A stretch of DNA of 64,000 bases from Prototheca cutis (Eukaryota > Chlorophyta > Trebouxiophyceae > Chlorellales > Chlorellaceae). Below, piece after piece: positions 36,002 through 47,270 of the stretch. The first letter of the stretch is position 1. Each line of letters opens with the position of its first letter. The notes under the pieces were generated by a model. That model searched no databases. It saw only the letters and a program-made list of their open reading frames with translations, and had not been told where the DNA came from. The position numbers were made by a program, and so were the translations under genes. The stretch is from NCBI GenBank assembly GCA_002897115.2, contig BCIH01000004.1, forward strand, positions 764,684 through 828,683, written 5' to 3'.

Positions 36002-37677
36002 CTACCCTTTCCTGCCTTCCGCCTGAGATGTCTGCTTTGAGGACTGTCGAGAATCCAGGGGTGCAGTACTGCAGTCTGGTGGGCAGGACTCCACTTCCTC
36101 ATCGCTGCAGGGCCCAGAACCTTCAGCGGACCTGCGAGACGCAAGAGGGGGGGGGTCCATGATTTGGGGTTCATCAGCGGGTATCCAAGCTGCACCACCG
36201 TCACTGCTTCTGCATATGACCCCCCCTTTCAAGCAAAAGCCGTTGCTCTCCCAAAGATCAAAAAAAAGAGCTGGCTCCGTTGCGCACCGTTGCCTCTCGC
36301 GGGCGAACAGGCCCTTGATGTACGACGGCGGCGACTGCACCAAGTTTGCCGTATGATTTTTGGCGTGCTTCCACGTCCTCCGTCCTACCGCTGCGAGATC
36401 ATCCCGCGTGTCTGTCACGACATCTGCACTTGTGTGAACAAGGCATGACGGCGCTGTGGCATCTTGTCACAGTCAACAGGGTTATCCCAGACAGCGCAAA
36501 CCTTTTGAGCAATATTGTATGGCTACACAGCCAGTCCCTCCCCCAAAAAGGAATTCCCCACGCACCTTGGACATCATCCATGACATCCCGCACGTCAAAC
36601 ATGACCTTGACGTTCCGCAGGAAACCGGGATTCTCGCTTTCTGGATCCATGTAATCCTGTGATGTGATTGGCGGGTGTGAGATTGGAGGGCGTGGGGCTA
36701 CCAAGCTCGGCAAAGACTGGCCACCTGTTCTCTAGCAGGCATCTGGGTGCACACCTACACGCACCCGGGGCGGGAAGGCGTGGGCATGTGCGATGGCAGC
36801 GGCAAACATCTCTATGCAAATGAGGAAATTTTGCAGTCCCGCTGCGACGTCGTCGGTGTCGTAGGCAGAGAATTTCTCCACCTTGAGCCATCCAAATTTG
36901 GCTGCCAAGTTGATCGCCACTGACTGCCAAAAGGTCAAGAAGACCACCGCCTGCATGCGTATGCGTGTGGATGCAGGGTTGGCTAAAGCGTTCGGGGGGA
37001 AAAGCAAGACCCCCCCCCCNCCCCCCCNCNCCCACACCCACACCCATCTCTGAGCCTTGCCTTGATGACGAGGAACTTGGATAGAGGGCGCAGGGGTCGC
37101 AGCTCGTTCCTTGTCCCTTGGTACATGAGGATCAGGCAGTAGAGCGCCCAGGTCTGGGACAGCGACCCAAAAAAGGCAATGTAGGGGTAGGCACGGTCGC
37201 GTCGAAACTCGCCATCGCCGTAGACCCCGGCGAGCCCCGCCACGACACCAACTGCCGTGAGGACTGGGCGGGTGATGACGTAAGCCAGCACGCCGCGCTT
37301 GGTCTCATCGAAAAAGTCCTGGCCCGGGCGCCAGGGCCGCAGGAGGTGGTTGACGGGCCAGAGGTGGTTGACGGGTGGGCGCGTGGCATAATACACACCC
37401 AAATCGCCATACCCCTCCTCAAGGTACGCCGTCAGGTAGCCGTAGAAATTGTAAATCACAAACGCCTCGTAGCACTCGCGCAGCGGGTCGATGTACGTCC
37501 GCGCATCCAGGAAACGCAAGCCCAGCCACGCGTCCAGCGCGTAGATGGGCACCATCCACAAGATGCGGATAACGCGGATCTGCAGCGGCGGCCGGTTGTA
37601 GTGCTCCAGGTGCATGGCCACTTCGTAGATGCTTGCAGAGGTGGCCAACACTACAAACACGCCCGCCACAAACCAGG
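36002..37677 (-). CDS. TMEM184/DUF300 family membrane protein (organic solute transporter Ost-alpha type)
   Basis: A seven-helix eukaryotic membrane protein family; plant members (LAZ1-like) act at the vacuole and in autophagy-linked cell death. Exons 37677-37061, 36950-36765, 36656-36566 and 36423-36002 join in phase. Helices and signatures include WFVAGVFVVLATSASIYEV, IRILWMVPIYALDAWLGL, the family motif YEAFVIYNFYGYLTAYLEE, LSKFLVIKAVVFLTFWQS and LQNFLICIEMFAAAIAHAHA. The C-terminal tail is long and polar. The first intron of this set uses a GC donor (CAAG|GCAAGG), required to join FLVIK to AVVFLTF. The N-terminal exon with the start codon is unresolved: the frame stays open to an ATG at 37858, but that stretch looks intronic. 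Three N bases lie in the GC-donor intron at 37020-37030. Confidence 0.87.
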
Positions 37678-39137
37678 CTGCACAACGGGCATGTGAGGAG
37701 AGGGGGTTGTGGGTGGAGGGGAGTGTTGGCGGGATTGGGAGAGTTTTGGTGGACGTCACGTGACTGCAACGGTGTGCACATGATATCTCCCCCCCACAGA
37801 CACACGCACAGTCTCTTAGCAGGACGGGACAATCATGAAACCAGAGAAATGATGCCATGAGTCAAAGTTTCGACCCGGACAACAACATGCACTAGAGCGT
37901 GAGCTCCCTCAAGGCCACCTTCCCAACTGCAGGCCGCCGAGACAGAACCTTACACCACAATCAGCTGCCCCACACCACGTACACTGGGATTGAACAGAGG
38001 AGTGCTGTTTGCGCATCTCTATGATCATCCATGGAAGGGCGCTCAATGTGGTCAGCGTCAGCAGGATCCACAGCTGCGGCAGTGCGGAAGGTATCTCGTA
38101 GCCACGTTTCATGGCAGCCGACCAAGGCGCCCAGGCAAACGATGGGGAATCTCCGCCAGGCCGCCTGCACCGCATTGTTGCACGACCCTCGTCCCATGAA
38201 CCGATCTCACCCCTCGAAAGACGCGTCGCATGGCGATGCGCGCCATGGCGTGGCCACGGACACCCGCCGCGTCCGCGACGAAACCTGCAACCCGATGTGC
38301 GGGCCTGGGGGCCCCTCGTGAGCTATCGCACCTCAAGCATGTGAATATATTTGCACTGCATAGCGATTTTTGTCGAATAGTGTCAGTCGGTCTGCACAGA
38401 ATTTTGAGTGCAGCGAGTATTCTTTCGAAGACCGAGGCTCCCCGAAAGCAAGGCGGAAAATGCGAGATTCACACCCCCATGGAGATCTCGAGGCGGCGTG
38501 GGGGGCGGCGTGGAGGGGGCCCCTCACCAAGCATCGGATCAAGCGCCTTGCCCGCCTCCTGTATCCCGTGCTCTGGAACCTCAAGATCTTGAGAATGCAC
38601 CAGCACCATCCGGAGGCATGCAGCACGAATGCTCTGTTGTTTTCGGACGTGCACTTATGCTCCTCGTAGGTTCTCCTGGTCCTTCGGCATCGAACCCACT
38701 TATCTCATTCCGTAGGCCACCGTAGCAGACCACATGCCAGAGTGCTCAGAAGCATAAGACATAAATGGGCACAGCGACTGCGTAAGAGGTGCCTAGACCT
38801 GAAAGCACGGCATGGCAGTGATGGGCGTCGGGCTGCACAGGCGGACCAGCGGCCGCCAGCCTCGCTCCATTGCCATTGCCAGCTCTTGAACGACATGACC
38901 TGATGGAGGTTACGGAAGCGACACAGTTTCATCGTGCACTCTGGAAACCGGGCCCATGCACTGTAGAGTTGACGGGGAACAATCCAAGCGGGGAGAGCGC
39001 GTGAAAGGAAGGCAGGCCGGGCAGGTCAGCATCGGAGCCCTGAAGAGCAGAGGCCAGGACCCTGGCTGGAGCAAGGCAGGTGATCGTATTGAGAATGGCA
39101 CTGCGGTGCAATGTTGTACAGAGGTAATAGTCTGTGC
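37678..39137. other. Unassigned region holding the TMEM184-like 5' end and MATE 3' end
   Basis: About 1.4 kb without a confident exon. It must contain the first coding exon and promoter of the TMEM184-like gene and the 3' untranslated region of the MATE gene. Minus-strand frames (for example 38336-38109) have no family similarity. The stretch 38340-38480 is lower in GC. Confidence 0.4.
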
Positions 39138-41177
39138 TCAGGGCTCGGCCAGGAGCGGCTCGGTGACGTCGCCGGCCCCGGCAGACGCCCGTGCCGAGGC
39201 CCTGGCCTCGAACCGCGCCGCCACCTGTGCAGCAATCTTGTTCATGTCCAGCAGGCTCGCGATGGTCACCATAATTATGCCCTGCAAAAAAAATTTGGAA
39301 TGCTTCGTCGATTTCTTGTCTGCCAGTTGCAGTGGCGCTCCTCAGCCAATGATCAGACCAACCCAGCTGCTGACCTGGAGGGTGTTGACAAAGATGAGCC
39401 CCCACCACAGGCCCCGCAGGCCCATGCCGCAGCCGAGTCCCAGGTACGCGGCCATGGGGATGCCCATGCCCCAGTAGCTGATGATATTTGTCACGGCGCC
39501 CAGCTCCTGCTTGCCGGCACCGCGCAGCAGGCCTTGCAGGACGTTGTTGAGCATGTCCCCGGGAAGCGTGACCACGAGCAACAGCATGAGGTCTGCCGTC
39601 GCCGTGACCACTTCAGGCACGTCGGTGAACAGCAGCGGCCAAGAGGCACGGGTGGCGATGAGCAGGATAATCACGGCGCCCTCGAGAACGACGGCGACGG
39701 CGACGGCGGCCAGCACAGCTCGGCGAGCAGCAGAAGGTGCCCCCGCGCCCAAGGCGTGCGCGCTTCGTGTCGACAGAGCCATTCCCACACCCGACAGCAG
39801 CATGAACTGCGCGCCGGTGGTGTCGACCGCAATGCCCATGGCGCTCAGAGAAATGGCCGGGTTGGCGAGCCGTCCTGCCAGCAAAATCACTGCCTCAAAC
39901 GTCCACCATTCGCAGCAGATCATGGCGATGCTGGGCGCCGCGTAGCGCATGTACGCGCCCCACCCTTCCAGCGCGTGCCAGGACCAGCCGTGCCACGTCG
40001 CGCGAGCGGTGCCGGCCAGTCGTCGGTCGCGGAGGATGACATACGCCCCCAGCGTCCCCGCCATGACGACTCCCACGCAGTCCATGGCCATGGCCGCACC
40101 TAGGAGCCTGTAGTCCAGGCGCCGGATGAGGAGCCAGTTGAAAAAGGGTGCGGTGGCCAGGCCCAGCAGCGTTGCCGCGGTGACGGGCCGTGCGACGTCC
40201 TGGGACATCAGGTAGCGCTTCAGCACCTCAAATATGCCTTGGCTTGCCAGTGCGGGGAGCGAAGTCAGCAGGTACAGCCGTGCGGACCGGGAAATCAACT
40301 CGTCCTGGCCCAGCAAGACCAGTAACCTGTCGCTCCCCGTCCACAGCGCACCCAGCGCCACCACAAGCAGCACCGTCATCAGCAGCGCACGCTGGAGCAC
40401 CCGCCCCACCTCGGCATAGCGCCCCGCACCGTAGGCCTGCCCCGTCAGTGTCTCCATGGCCGAGGCTAGACCCATCAGCACCGACATGCCTGTCACGTTG
40501 AAGATAGACGTCGACGTGACGACCACGCTCAGCTCAAAGCTGCCCAGCCGACCCACAAAGGCCACAGCCACGAGACTAATCATCAGGCCCATCAGGTTGC
40601 TCAGCGACAGCGGCACCATCAGTGACACAATCCTGCCAGCCATGGAGGTGAGTACGTGAGTGGGTGGGTGGGTGGGTGGGGTTCATTTTTCTATTATAAG
40701 GCTCATACACTACCAGCAGCACGGGTATGGCCAAGGACAAGGGCTGGGGAGGGGTGTGACATGGAAGCCGGGAATAGACATCAGGATGCCCAGCTGCCAG
40801 AGAGCAGAGGGCACGCAAGGCGGCGGTATTCAAAACAAAACCCTGGAAAACAAACACTGGGACAAACATGCAGCAGCGCATACTGCGCCAGGTGTCATAT
40901 CAAATGAAACGCGCACGGAAAACCCAACACCTCTTACTCACCCTGCAAGCTCTCTGCGGAACAGGGGCCAGGCGAGGGGTCCTTCCCCGACCGGAGGCTC
41001 GTGGGGTTCCAACAGGGGCACCCCATCAAAAGGCGACGGCTTGTGCTCCCAGGCCCTGGGGCTCATGACTGCCGCTCCAAGCACCGCTCCTCCAGGGTAG
41101 GCATCGGCCGCCGCCTCCTCCCAGGCATCACGCCAGGTGTTGGGCTGGGCAGGCCCGCCGTCCGTCCTGGGGGCCAT
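39138..41177 (-). CDS. MATE-family multidrug/toxin efflux transporter
   Basis: MATE proteins export organic cations, metabolites or citrate in exchange for protons or sodium. Exons 41177-40942, 40632 to about 39363, and 39281-39138 give about 549 residues. The N-terminal cytosolic part ends LAWPLFRRELAG and joins in phase to IVSLMVPLSLSNLMGLMISL. Family features follow: VAFVGRLGSFELS, then ASAMETLTGQAYGAGRY, the LLTSLPALASQGIFEVLKRY segment, and in the second half YAAPSIAMICCEWWTFEAVI, LSTRSAHALGAGAPSAARRA and LQGLLRGAGKQELGAVTNII. About twelve helices are visible. The last exon encodes GIIMVTIASLLDMNKIAAQV and an acidic tail ending DVTEPLLAEP. The donor of intron 2 is uncertain by a few codons. 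The gene is head-to-head with an unrecognised gene. Confidence 0.93.
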
Positions 41178-41628
41178 GGTGGCCTCGGCACAACGCCCGA
41201 CAGGGAATGCGCCTGTGCCGCCGAGCCAACGCCGAGCTGTTTAACCGGTTAATGTACAGCAACAGTCATGAGCGGGGTGATCGGGACAGGCAATCGAGCG
41301 TGGAGGGTTTGCGTCGGGTCCTTAGGAGAACCCTGGTTTGGGTGGGCCGGGGGAGGCGCGAAGGCGGGCAATGCGCACAGTCTCATATGCACCGGCGAAG
41401 GAAACGGGAAAGCGCACGATATGCCAATCATTGCAGTGCCCATCGGCATGCACTGGAATGGCTGTTTTCAATATATCTAGAGGACAGTGAGCGTACCGAG
41501 CTGGGCAGTCACGTACTCATATACTGGCAGGTCCTGTCGGTGCAAGTGCCACCGTGGCCCCCTTCACAGCGTCGGGGCGGAGTATCTGGCCTCGGAGCGT
41601 TGCATCTCTTTAAGAAATCTATCTAAGA
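41178..41628. promoter_or_regulatory. Bidirectional promoter region, MATE / unrecognised gene
   Basis: About 450 bases lie between divergent starts. No coding exon is supported. Confidence 0.5.
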
Positions 41629-43286
41629 ATGGCAAAGGCGGGAGCCAATGGATCCCGCAAGCGCGCCTCAATGGCGCAGACCGGCGAGCCGTCCGTGGAA
41701 GCGGACGGCGGCCTTGCCGAGGCCCTGGCCACCAGGCTCAGCGCCTCTGCTCCCGCCGGCATCCAATGGACGGTGCGTATGGATTTTATGGTGTGATATA
41801 GATCCTTTATGACCTCGTGTGCGGGGAGGTGGTGGCTGTCCAGCGGGGATGGCTTAGTCTCCATCTGGCATCAGCCCCATTGTAGGAGCCGGCAGTGCGG
41901 GCTGCACTGGAGAAGACGCTGCAGGCCCTGCCGCCTTCGGCCGAGAAGACAGAACTGGAGCAGAATCTGGACGCCGTCGTCGACAGTGTGTGCACGCGAC
42001 TGGGCAGTGGCCCCGCCCCCGTCAAGCGCGCCGCTCGCGGCCGGCCCTCGCCGGCAGCAGCGGCCGAGCCCGTGTCTCTGGCTACTGCGGCAGAGTCTGC
42101 GTCGCTGGCTACGACCGTTGGGTTTGAACATGCCGTGCTTGCCGCGGTTGCGTCGCCAGAGCAGCAGCGAGACGTGCTGGAGCTGATGGGACTGTGCCTC
42201 TCCCGCCGCCCGTGCCCGCCTGAGCTCCTAGGTGCCTTGGACACCTGTCCCTGCCTGGACTCGAAGCCGCTGCTGCGGCTGTGCTGCGCCATGGCCGGGG
42301 TAGCCGTTGGCGAGGCCGAGGTGATCGCCAGCTTCCTGCCAGCTGCCCGGCGATGCCTTCGCCTGGCAGACGCGGGGTTGGCTGCTGCCACGCTCGCCTC
42401 CTTGTCGGCAGCGCTGGCCAGGACCCGAGTAGGCAATAGTGGCGTGGCATCTGCGGCGACACCGTTCATGGCACCGGAAAGGCGGCGGGCAGCACCTGGC
42501 AGTGATGACTCAACCGTCGGCTCTGCACCACTGGATGCCGAAGCCGCTGCAATCGAGGCGTGCGGGGCGCTCGTGCTGGTGCGCAACGGTGCTGGCGGCG
42601 GCGCCGTCCAGGCGCCGCCCCTCGATGCCGACCTCCGTCTCTTGGGCGGCCGGGGCGTGTTGGGCACGCTGCGTTGGCTGACGGGCCACACGGAGGCGTC
42701 GGGCGCAGAGATGCCTGCGCCGACGCGCGTGGCGCTGGTTGCTGGGACTGTCCGTGCGGGGCACGGGGGCTGCATCGAGACGTACTTGCTCACGCTCGCA
42801 GCGGCGCGGGCCGCGCAGAGCGCCGCCACATTGTCGAAGGACGCCGGCTGCCGTGGCAAGGCGGCGCGGGTCCTGGAACAGGTGGCGGTGCTGGCGCCGC
42901 CACCGACGCTCGGCGAGTGGGCAGCGGCGCGGCCGCCCAGTGCCGTCATGGTTGCCATCGTTCAAGGCATGCAAGGCGAACCGGCTGCTGTGTCGCGCAT
43001 GCTCCTGCATGACACGCCCGCAGAGACGCTGCAGGCTGCAGCCGCCGCCGCCGCTGCCGCTGGGACAGACGGCGGCCAGGCCGCTGGCACCGCCACTGGA
43101 GATGAGACGGGCGACGGACTCACTTTCTTCCTCAGCACGGAGCGGGATGCTACGCTATGCGCCTCTGAAAGCGACAGCGACGACGATGAAGAAGACGACA
43201 GTGAGGGCGAGGATCTCCGGGGCGGCAGCGATACAGAACCTGTCCTCCCTGAGGACCCGGAATACGCAGAGCTAGAGGAGGCATGA
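41629..43286 (+). CDS. Unrecognised 514-residue Ala-rich protein with acidic tail
   Basis: Two exons, 41629-41772 and 41886-43286, join in phase. I do not recognise a family. Residues 1-30 are polar with a basic patch (GSRKRAS). The body is Ala/Leu-rich and looks like helical repeats (VRAALEKTLQALPPSAEKTE, FEHAVLAAVASPEQQRDVLE, GALDTCPCLDSKPLLRLCCA, AARRCLRLADAGLAAATLAS), which suggests an alpha-solenoid. A short internal echo occurs at EPVSLATAAESASLATT. The C-terminal 60 residues are strongly acidic (SESDSDDDEEDDSEGED). No signal peptide or membrane helix is seen. Basic head, helical body and acidic tail would suit a nuclear or nucleolar protein, but this is inference only. It ends 288 bases before the next start on the same strand. 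Confidence 0.7.
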
Positions 43287-43539
43287 TGCGGTGATCCGAT
43301 GATGCCACGTGCGTGAGAAACAAACGAGTTAGAGGACGTTCATATGTAACGGTGCCCGCGTTTTAGGTGAGGCTGGCCGGCTGGCCGGCCCACCTGGTCG
43401 GCCCCGGAAGTGGATCGTACGGAAAAATCTTGCCACATCGTCGGGCCTGCCCATGATACGTGTTTCCGGAAGAGCCACGGGGCGCTCCCATTTTCGCACT
43501 GTTTTCGCTGAGATCTGGGTTGCCCTCATATCCCACAAC

Positions 43540-43544
43540 TGTAA
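43540..43544 (+). terminator. Poly(A) signal TGTAA for the preceding gene
   Basis: TGTAA followed by TAAACC lies 254 bases after the 514-residue gene's stop and only 31 bases before the next start codon, so the two transcripts must nearly touch or overlap. Confidence 0.5.
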
Positions 43545-43574
43545 TAAACCCTGCAAGAGCGTGAGCCGAGTACG

Positions 43575-44477
43575 ATGGCGCGTGTACGCACCGCGGCTCT
43601 GTTGCTGGCGTGTGTGCTGGCTGCGTCGTGCTTGCACACAGCCGATGCCTTCTGGGGCAGTTCCAGGCGGCACAAGACAGTTGAACCTGAGGAAGAGAAC
43701 GCTGCGGATCACCTCGAACACGACGAGCATGATGCCCATGTGGACCTTGACGCCGTGGACATCTCGGCCTTCCACGACCCCAGCGAGCCTCCCCCATTCC
43801 CCGAGGTCATCCCCGATGACACGCACGAGGCTCTGTACTATTGGTATAACGAGTGGACGCATGAGATGAGCTGGCACGAGCCCACCTACGAGCACTACGA
43901 TGGTGGGCCGAGGCCTGGTTGGTATGGCGTAGTTGGGGTGCAGGCCAGCTGGTGCTGCCAAGTCCGCGGAGCCCCCGCACCTGGGACTTGGGCGGGGGGA
44001 TGTCAAGCCCGCGCCTTAAACCAAACACTGCCTTGAGCGTTTTTCTGCACAGGCATCATGAACCCGCAGAGCGACATGACTTCATTCCTGATCCGCTTGC
44101 TGTGCAGAGCATGGCCGGCTGTACTACTCCAACCCGGACACCCGGGTGTCCAGCTGGGACAAGCCTGACTCTCTGGAGTGGGAGGAGCATGCAGATGACG
44201 ATGGCGTGCCGTACGTGGCGATCGTTGGGGTGGCTATGCAAGGGTGCCCTTGTCATGATGGGCAGGAGGGCGTGGTTTGGGGGGGGGTTGAGCCCGTACC
44301 CCAACAGCTCTCTCCCAGGGCTTGCCAGCCGCATTGCACACATGACATCCCCAAACCCCATCCCTTGGCCCTCGCTGCAGATTCTACTACAACCGCATGA
44401 CCAAGGAGAGCACCCGGCACAAGCCCGTGATGCTGTCATGGGTGCGCAAGGAGAATGAGGGTGCTGCCGAGCTGTGA
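43575..44477 (+). CDS. Small secreted or ER-lumenal protein with three WW-like motifs
   Basis: Exons 43575-43902, 44108-44210 and 44381-44477 join in phase to 175 residues. Residues 1-25 form a clear signal peptide (MARVRTAALLLACVLAASCL, cleavage likely after TADA). An acidic, His/Asp-rich linker follows. Then come three motifs built like the second and third strands of a WW domain: YYWYNEWTHEMSWHEP, LYYSNPDTRVSSWDKP and FYYNRMTKESTRHKP. The first two end in the W-x-x-P of WW domains; the third has His where Trp should be. Each motif falls on its own exon, suggesting exon duplication. WW domains normally face the cytosol or nucleus and bind proline-rich peptides, so a lumenal protein of this kind is unusual. 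I know no named family that fits. Confidence 0.78.
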
Positions 44478-44893
44478 CCCCCACATCCACACCCCACCCC
44501 TGCCATCCGAGATCCATAGTGTACATTGAGAAAAAAGAAAATAAGCTGAAAAAATCAAAGGACATCAGCGAGCATACTCTGTGCACATGAGAGAACACAA
44601 ACGGGCTTGGTTTCGGGAATGATTTTGCGGCACGGTGTGATCTCGCACACCTGGTGCCTGCTGCCCTGTGGCCCTCTTCCAAATGCGTCTCGAAGGGTTG
44701 GCGGTGGTGGTTGTTATTGTCAAGGCAGCAGCTCCCAGGCGGCTCACTCGACCGCTCAGCGAGAGCCAGAGGCGCGATGGCGGTGGCAGTGGTATGAAGG
44801 GTTTCTCACTCTTCTCCCGGCACACCTCGGCGTGTGTGGCGTGGGTTTCCCCCCGTCCTCACAGGGGTCGATTGGACGCCCTCCAGTGCAGCA
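44478..44893. other. Convergent 3' region, WW-like protein / RRM protein
   Basis: No coding exon is supported in these 416 bases. Confidence 0.5.
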
Positions 44894-46976
44894 TCAGTTG
44901 CTGGCGTCGGTGGGCTTGACCGCGGCCGGGGACGAGGGGTCTCCCGGCGAGCGGGCGCCGTCAGCCAGGCTCAGTTGTTGGAGGTCAGACACGACGCTGG
45001 AGGAGGTCGGGGTGGACGCAGCGGCCGAGCCCGGCTCGTCACGCGGGGCCGGGGCTGGCGGGGGTGGGGGCGCGACGCGGACCGCGGCGCGGCTCCCCGC
45101 GGCCGAGTGCATCAGCGCACCTCCCGCACGGGCCCCCACGCCGGGGTACGCGATGCCCGCGGGCTTGCCCGGGTGCGCGAGGTAACCCGCACCCGCTGCC
45201 GGCGGCGCGGCGCCATAGGGCACGACGACATAGGGGCTCGCATGGAAGGGCAGGCCGTATGCCGCGCCCGAGGGCAGCAGCGTGGCCGTGCCCGGATGCG
45301 CGTAGCCAAACATGCCGTAGGCCGCAGGCGTGTAGGCCCCCGCCGGATGGCCCACAGCGTAGGGCAGCCCGGGCGGCGGCTGGGGGGTCGGGTAGATGAG
45401 CGGCCGGCCGCCGCCCGTACCCGTGCTGGGGCCGCGCCCAGCCGTGCCGCCGGCGGGCGCCGTGGAGCCAGAGGATGCCCCGGCCCCGCTGGGTGTGGAG
45501 CCCTTTGGTGTCGCGGGCTTGACCTCCACACGCTTGCCCTTCAAGTCGTGCATCGCGCCCGCCGCAAAGACACGCTCCGCAGCCGCGTCCTCAGCAAAAG
45601 TCACAAACCTGTGATTCGGTGCCGTGTGAGTTGTTGGGCACGCTGACTGATGTACATGTGGGTCGCTGTGGTGGAGCCTTCAGACGTGGGCTTAGATGTG
45701 AGCCCACACCCACCCAGCAACTGTATCAGCTGGCTGGAACACAGGAACGAGCACCCGACACAAAAGAGGCGCCCCCCTAGACCCACTCACTCCCGACACA
45801 AAAGAGGGGCCCCCCTAGACCCACTCACCCCCGACACAAAAGGGCCCCCCCTAGACCCACTCACCCCGACACAAGAGAGGCCCCCCTAGACCCACTCGCC
45901 CCCGACACTAGACAGCACGATCCCAGACCCGACTCACCCAAAGCCTCGTGACCGGCCCGTCATGTGGTCCAGCATGATCTGCGACTCTGCGACCTCGCCA
46001 AACCGCTCAAAGTACTGCTTGAATTGCTCTGCAGGTTTGGAAAAGGGTGGGAAAGCACGCGTCGGTGGGGCACATCACAAGGCCTGCCCGCTCATTATGC
46101 CTCAGTCCCTTTTTCACCACTGCAATATCATGTAATGTTCCCTGCAGACCTCCCATGCCCCTCCGCTGGCTTGGCCATGACACCAGACGCACCTTCGGTG
46201 GTCTCGGGGGCGAGACCGCCCACGAAAATCTTGCGCGCCTTCGGCTTTTGCTCCAGGGGCACAGACTTTTTTGCATCAATCTGCAAGGGGACATCGGAGT
46301 GGGAGTGTCACAAGACGGTGCTGCCTGGGGGGCAAGATAGGGCAGGTCATTCCGCGTCCTCCAGACCACGCCACCACCAGAAGCCTTGGGTACCTGTCTG
46401 CCATCGAGAATGTGCGTCTCCTGAACGACAGCATCCGCAACCTCCGCCTTCTCGAACGTCACGAAGCCAAAGCCCCGAGGTCGGGATGTCTGGCGATCGC
46501 GCATGACAACCTGCCGGGAGTGGGGCGTCGGAGTGCTCTGTCGCACGCGATCTCGACCGGCTCAAAAGGCTTACCCAACGCCCCATCATGAGCCCGCACC
46601 CCAGTCCAACTCGGACTCACCGCTTCGCGAATGTCGCCATACTTCTTGAAGTGCTCTTTCAGGGTCTCTGCAAGGCAAGGGAGTGGACCGTTCAGCTCCC
46701 CGCGCATTGCCACGCCATACGTGGCAGCAGGCCTGAACCTGGGGCAACTCCCGCCCATTGCCCGCTCACCTTCATTCGTGTCCCAGGACAGGCCGCCGAG
46801 GAACAGCTTTCCAGAGGATTCCCTGCATGATTTGGAGATGTGTATGATCAGCGCATGATCGGTCGAGCGCTCGCTACGAGGCGTACGCGTCAGGCTCCCT
46901 CCCCCCAGGCCACGTACTGCGCGCCAGCGTTCGACGGGCCCTCGCTCTCAAACTTCCGGGATTCTACGGACGCCAT
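44894..46976 (-). CDS. Two-RRM RNA-binding protein (hnRNP A/B, Musashi-like)
   Basis: Seven exons, 46976-46918, 46822-46770, 46667-46621, 46510-46394, 46280-46193, 46028-45938 and 45608-44894, give 389 residues. RRM1 covers about residues 25-95: KLFLGGLSWDTNEETLKEHF (RNP2 first), then RPRGFGFVTFEKAEVADAVV (RNP1). RRM2 covers about 110-185: KIFVGGLAPETTEEQFKQYF and GRSRGFGFVTFAEDAAAERV. Tandem RRMs with RNP2 of the form [KR]-[IL]-F-[LV]-GGL and a short linker are typical of hnRNP A/B, DAZAP1 and Musashi proteins. The C-terminal 200 residues are rich in Gly, Pro, Ala and Tyr and disordered. Expected roles are pre-mRNA processing, mRNA stability or translation. The last intron carries a minisatellite that repeats its own donor. 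Confidence 0.95.
45755..45937. repeat. Minisatellite of about 36 bp, four to five copies, starting at a splice donor
   Basis: On the minus strand the intron opens GTGAGTCGGGTCTGGG and reads on to GTGTCGGGG. Four more units follow, each beginning GTGAGTGGGTCTAGGG or the variant GCGAGTGGGTCTAGG and each ending TTGTGTCGGG. Units differ by small substitutions and indels of 1-3 bases. Confidence 0.9.
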
Positions 46977-47229
46977 TATGAGTTTACAAGTATCAAAAAC
47001 ACTGTCCATGCAAAAGGCGCTGGTAGAGCTTGCCCTCCAGCGTTTTGGTCAGGCTGGGCGGTTCGCCCGTCACAGAGTGCTAAAATCATCATTTTGCAAT
47101 CTCCGAGCTGGCTGGCTGCGCCGTTGTCGCACCGGGCTTCCGCAGCCAAAGGAAGCCGGAGGCACATTCTCCGGAAGGCAGCCTCCTCCTGCCAAACAGC
47201 CGTCTGAACTCATGTCCACGACAACCATT

Positions 47230-47234
47230 TTACA
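47230..47234 (-). terminator. Poly(A) signal TGTAA of PNO1
   Basis: TTACA on the plus strand reads TGTAA on the minus strand, 37 bases past the PNO1 stop. Confidence 0.55.
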
Positions 47235-47270
47235 CTTTGGAAAAGAATGGGTCCAAGAGATGGACAGCTC

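Noticed and set aside
38660..38720. T-loop-like GGGTTCGATGCC on the minus strand, as part of a tRNA
   Set aside because: I could not build an acceptor stem, D-arm and anticodon arm around it.
39111..40103. 330-residue plus-strand open frame
   Set aside because: It is antisense to the MATE transporter.
45755..45937. CRISPR-like array
   Set aside because: The units are directly adjacent with no unique spacers, and the DNA is eukaryotic; it is a minisatellite.
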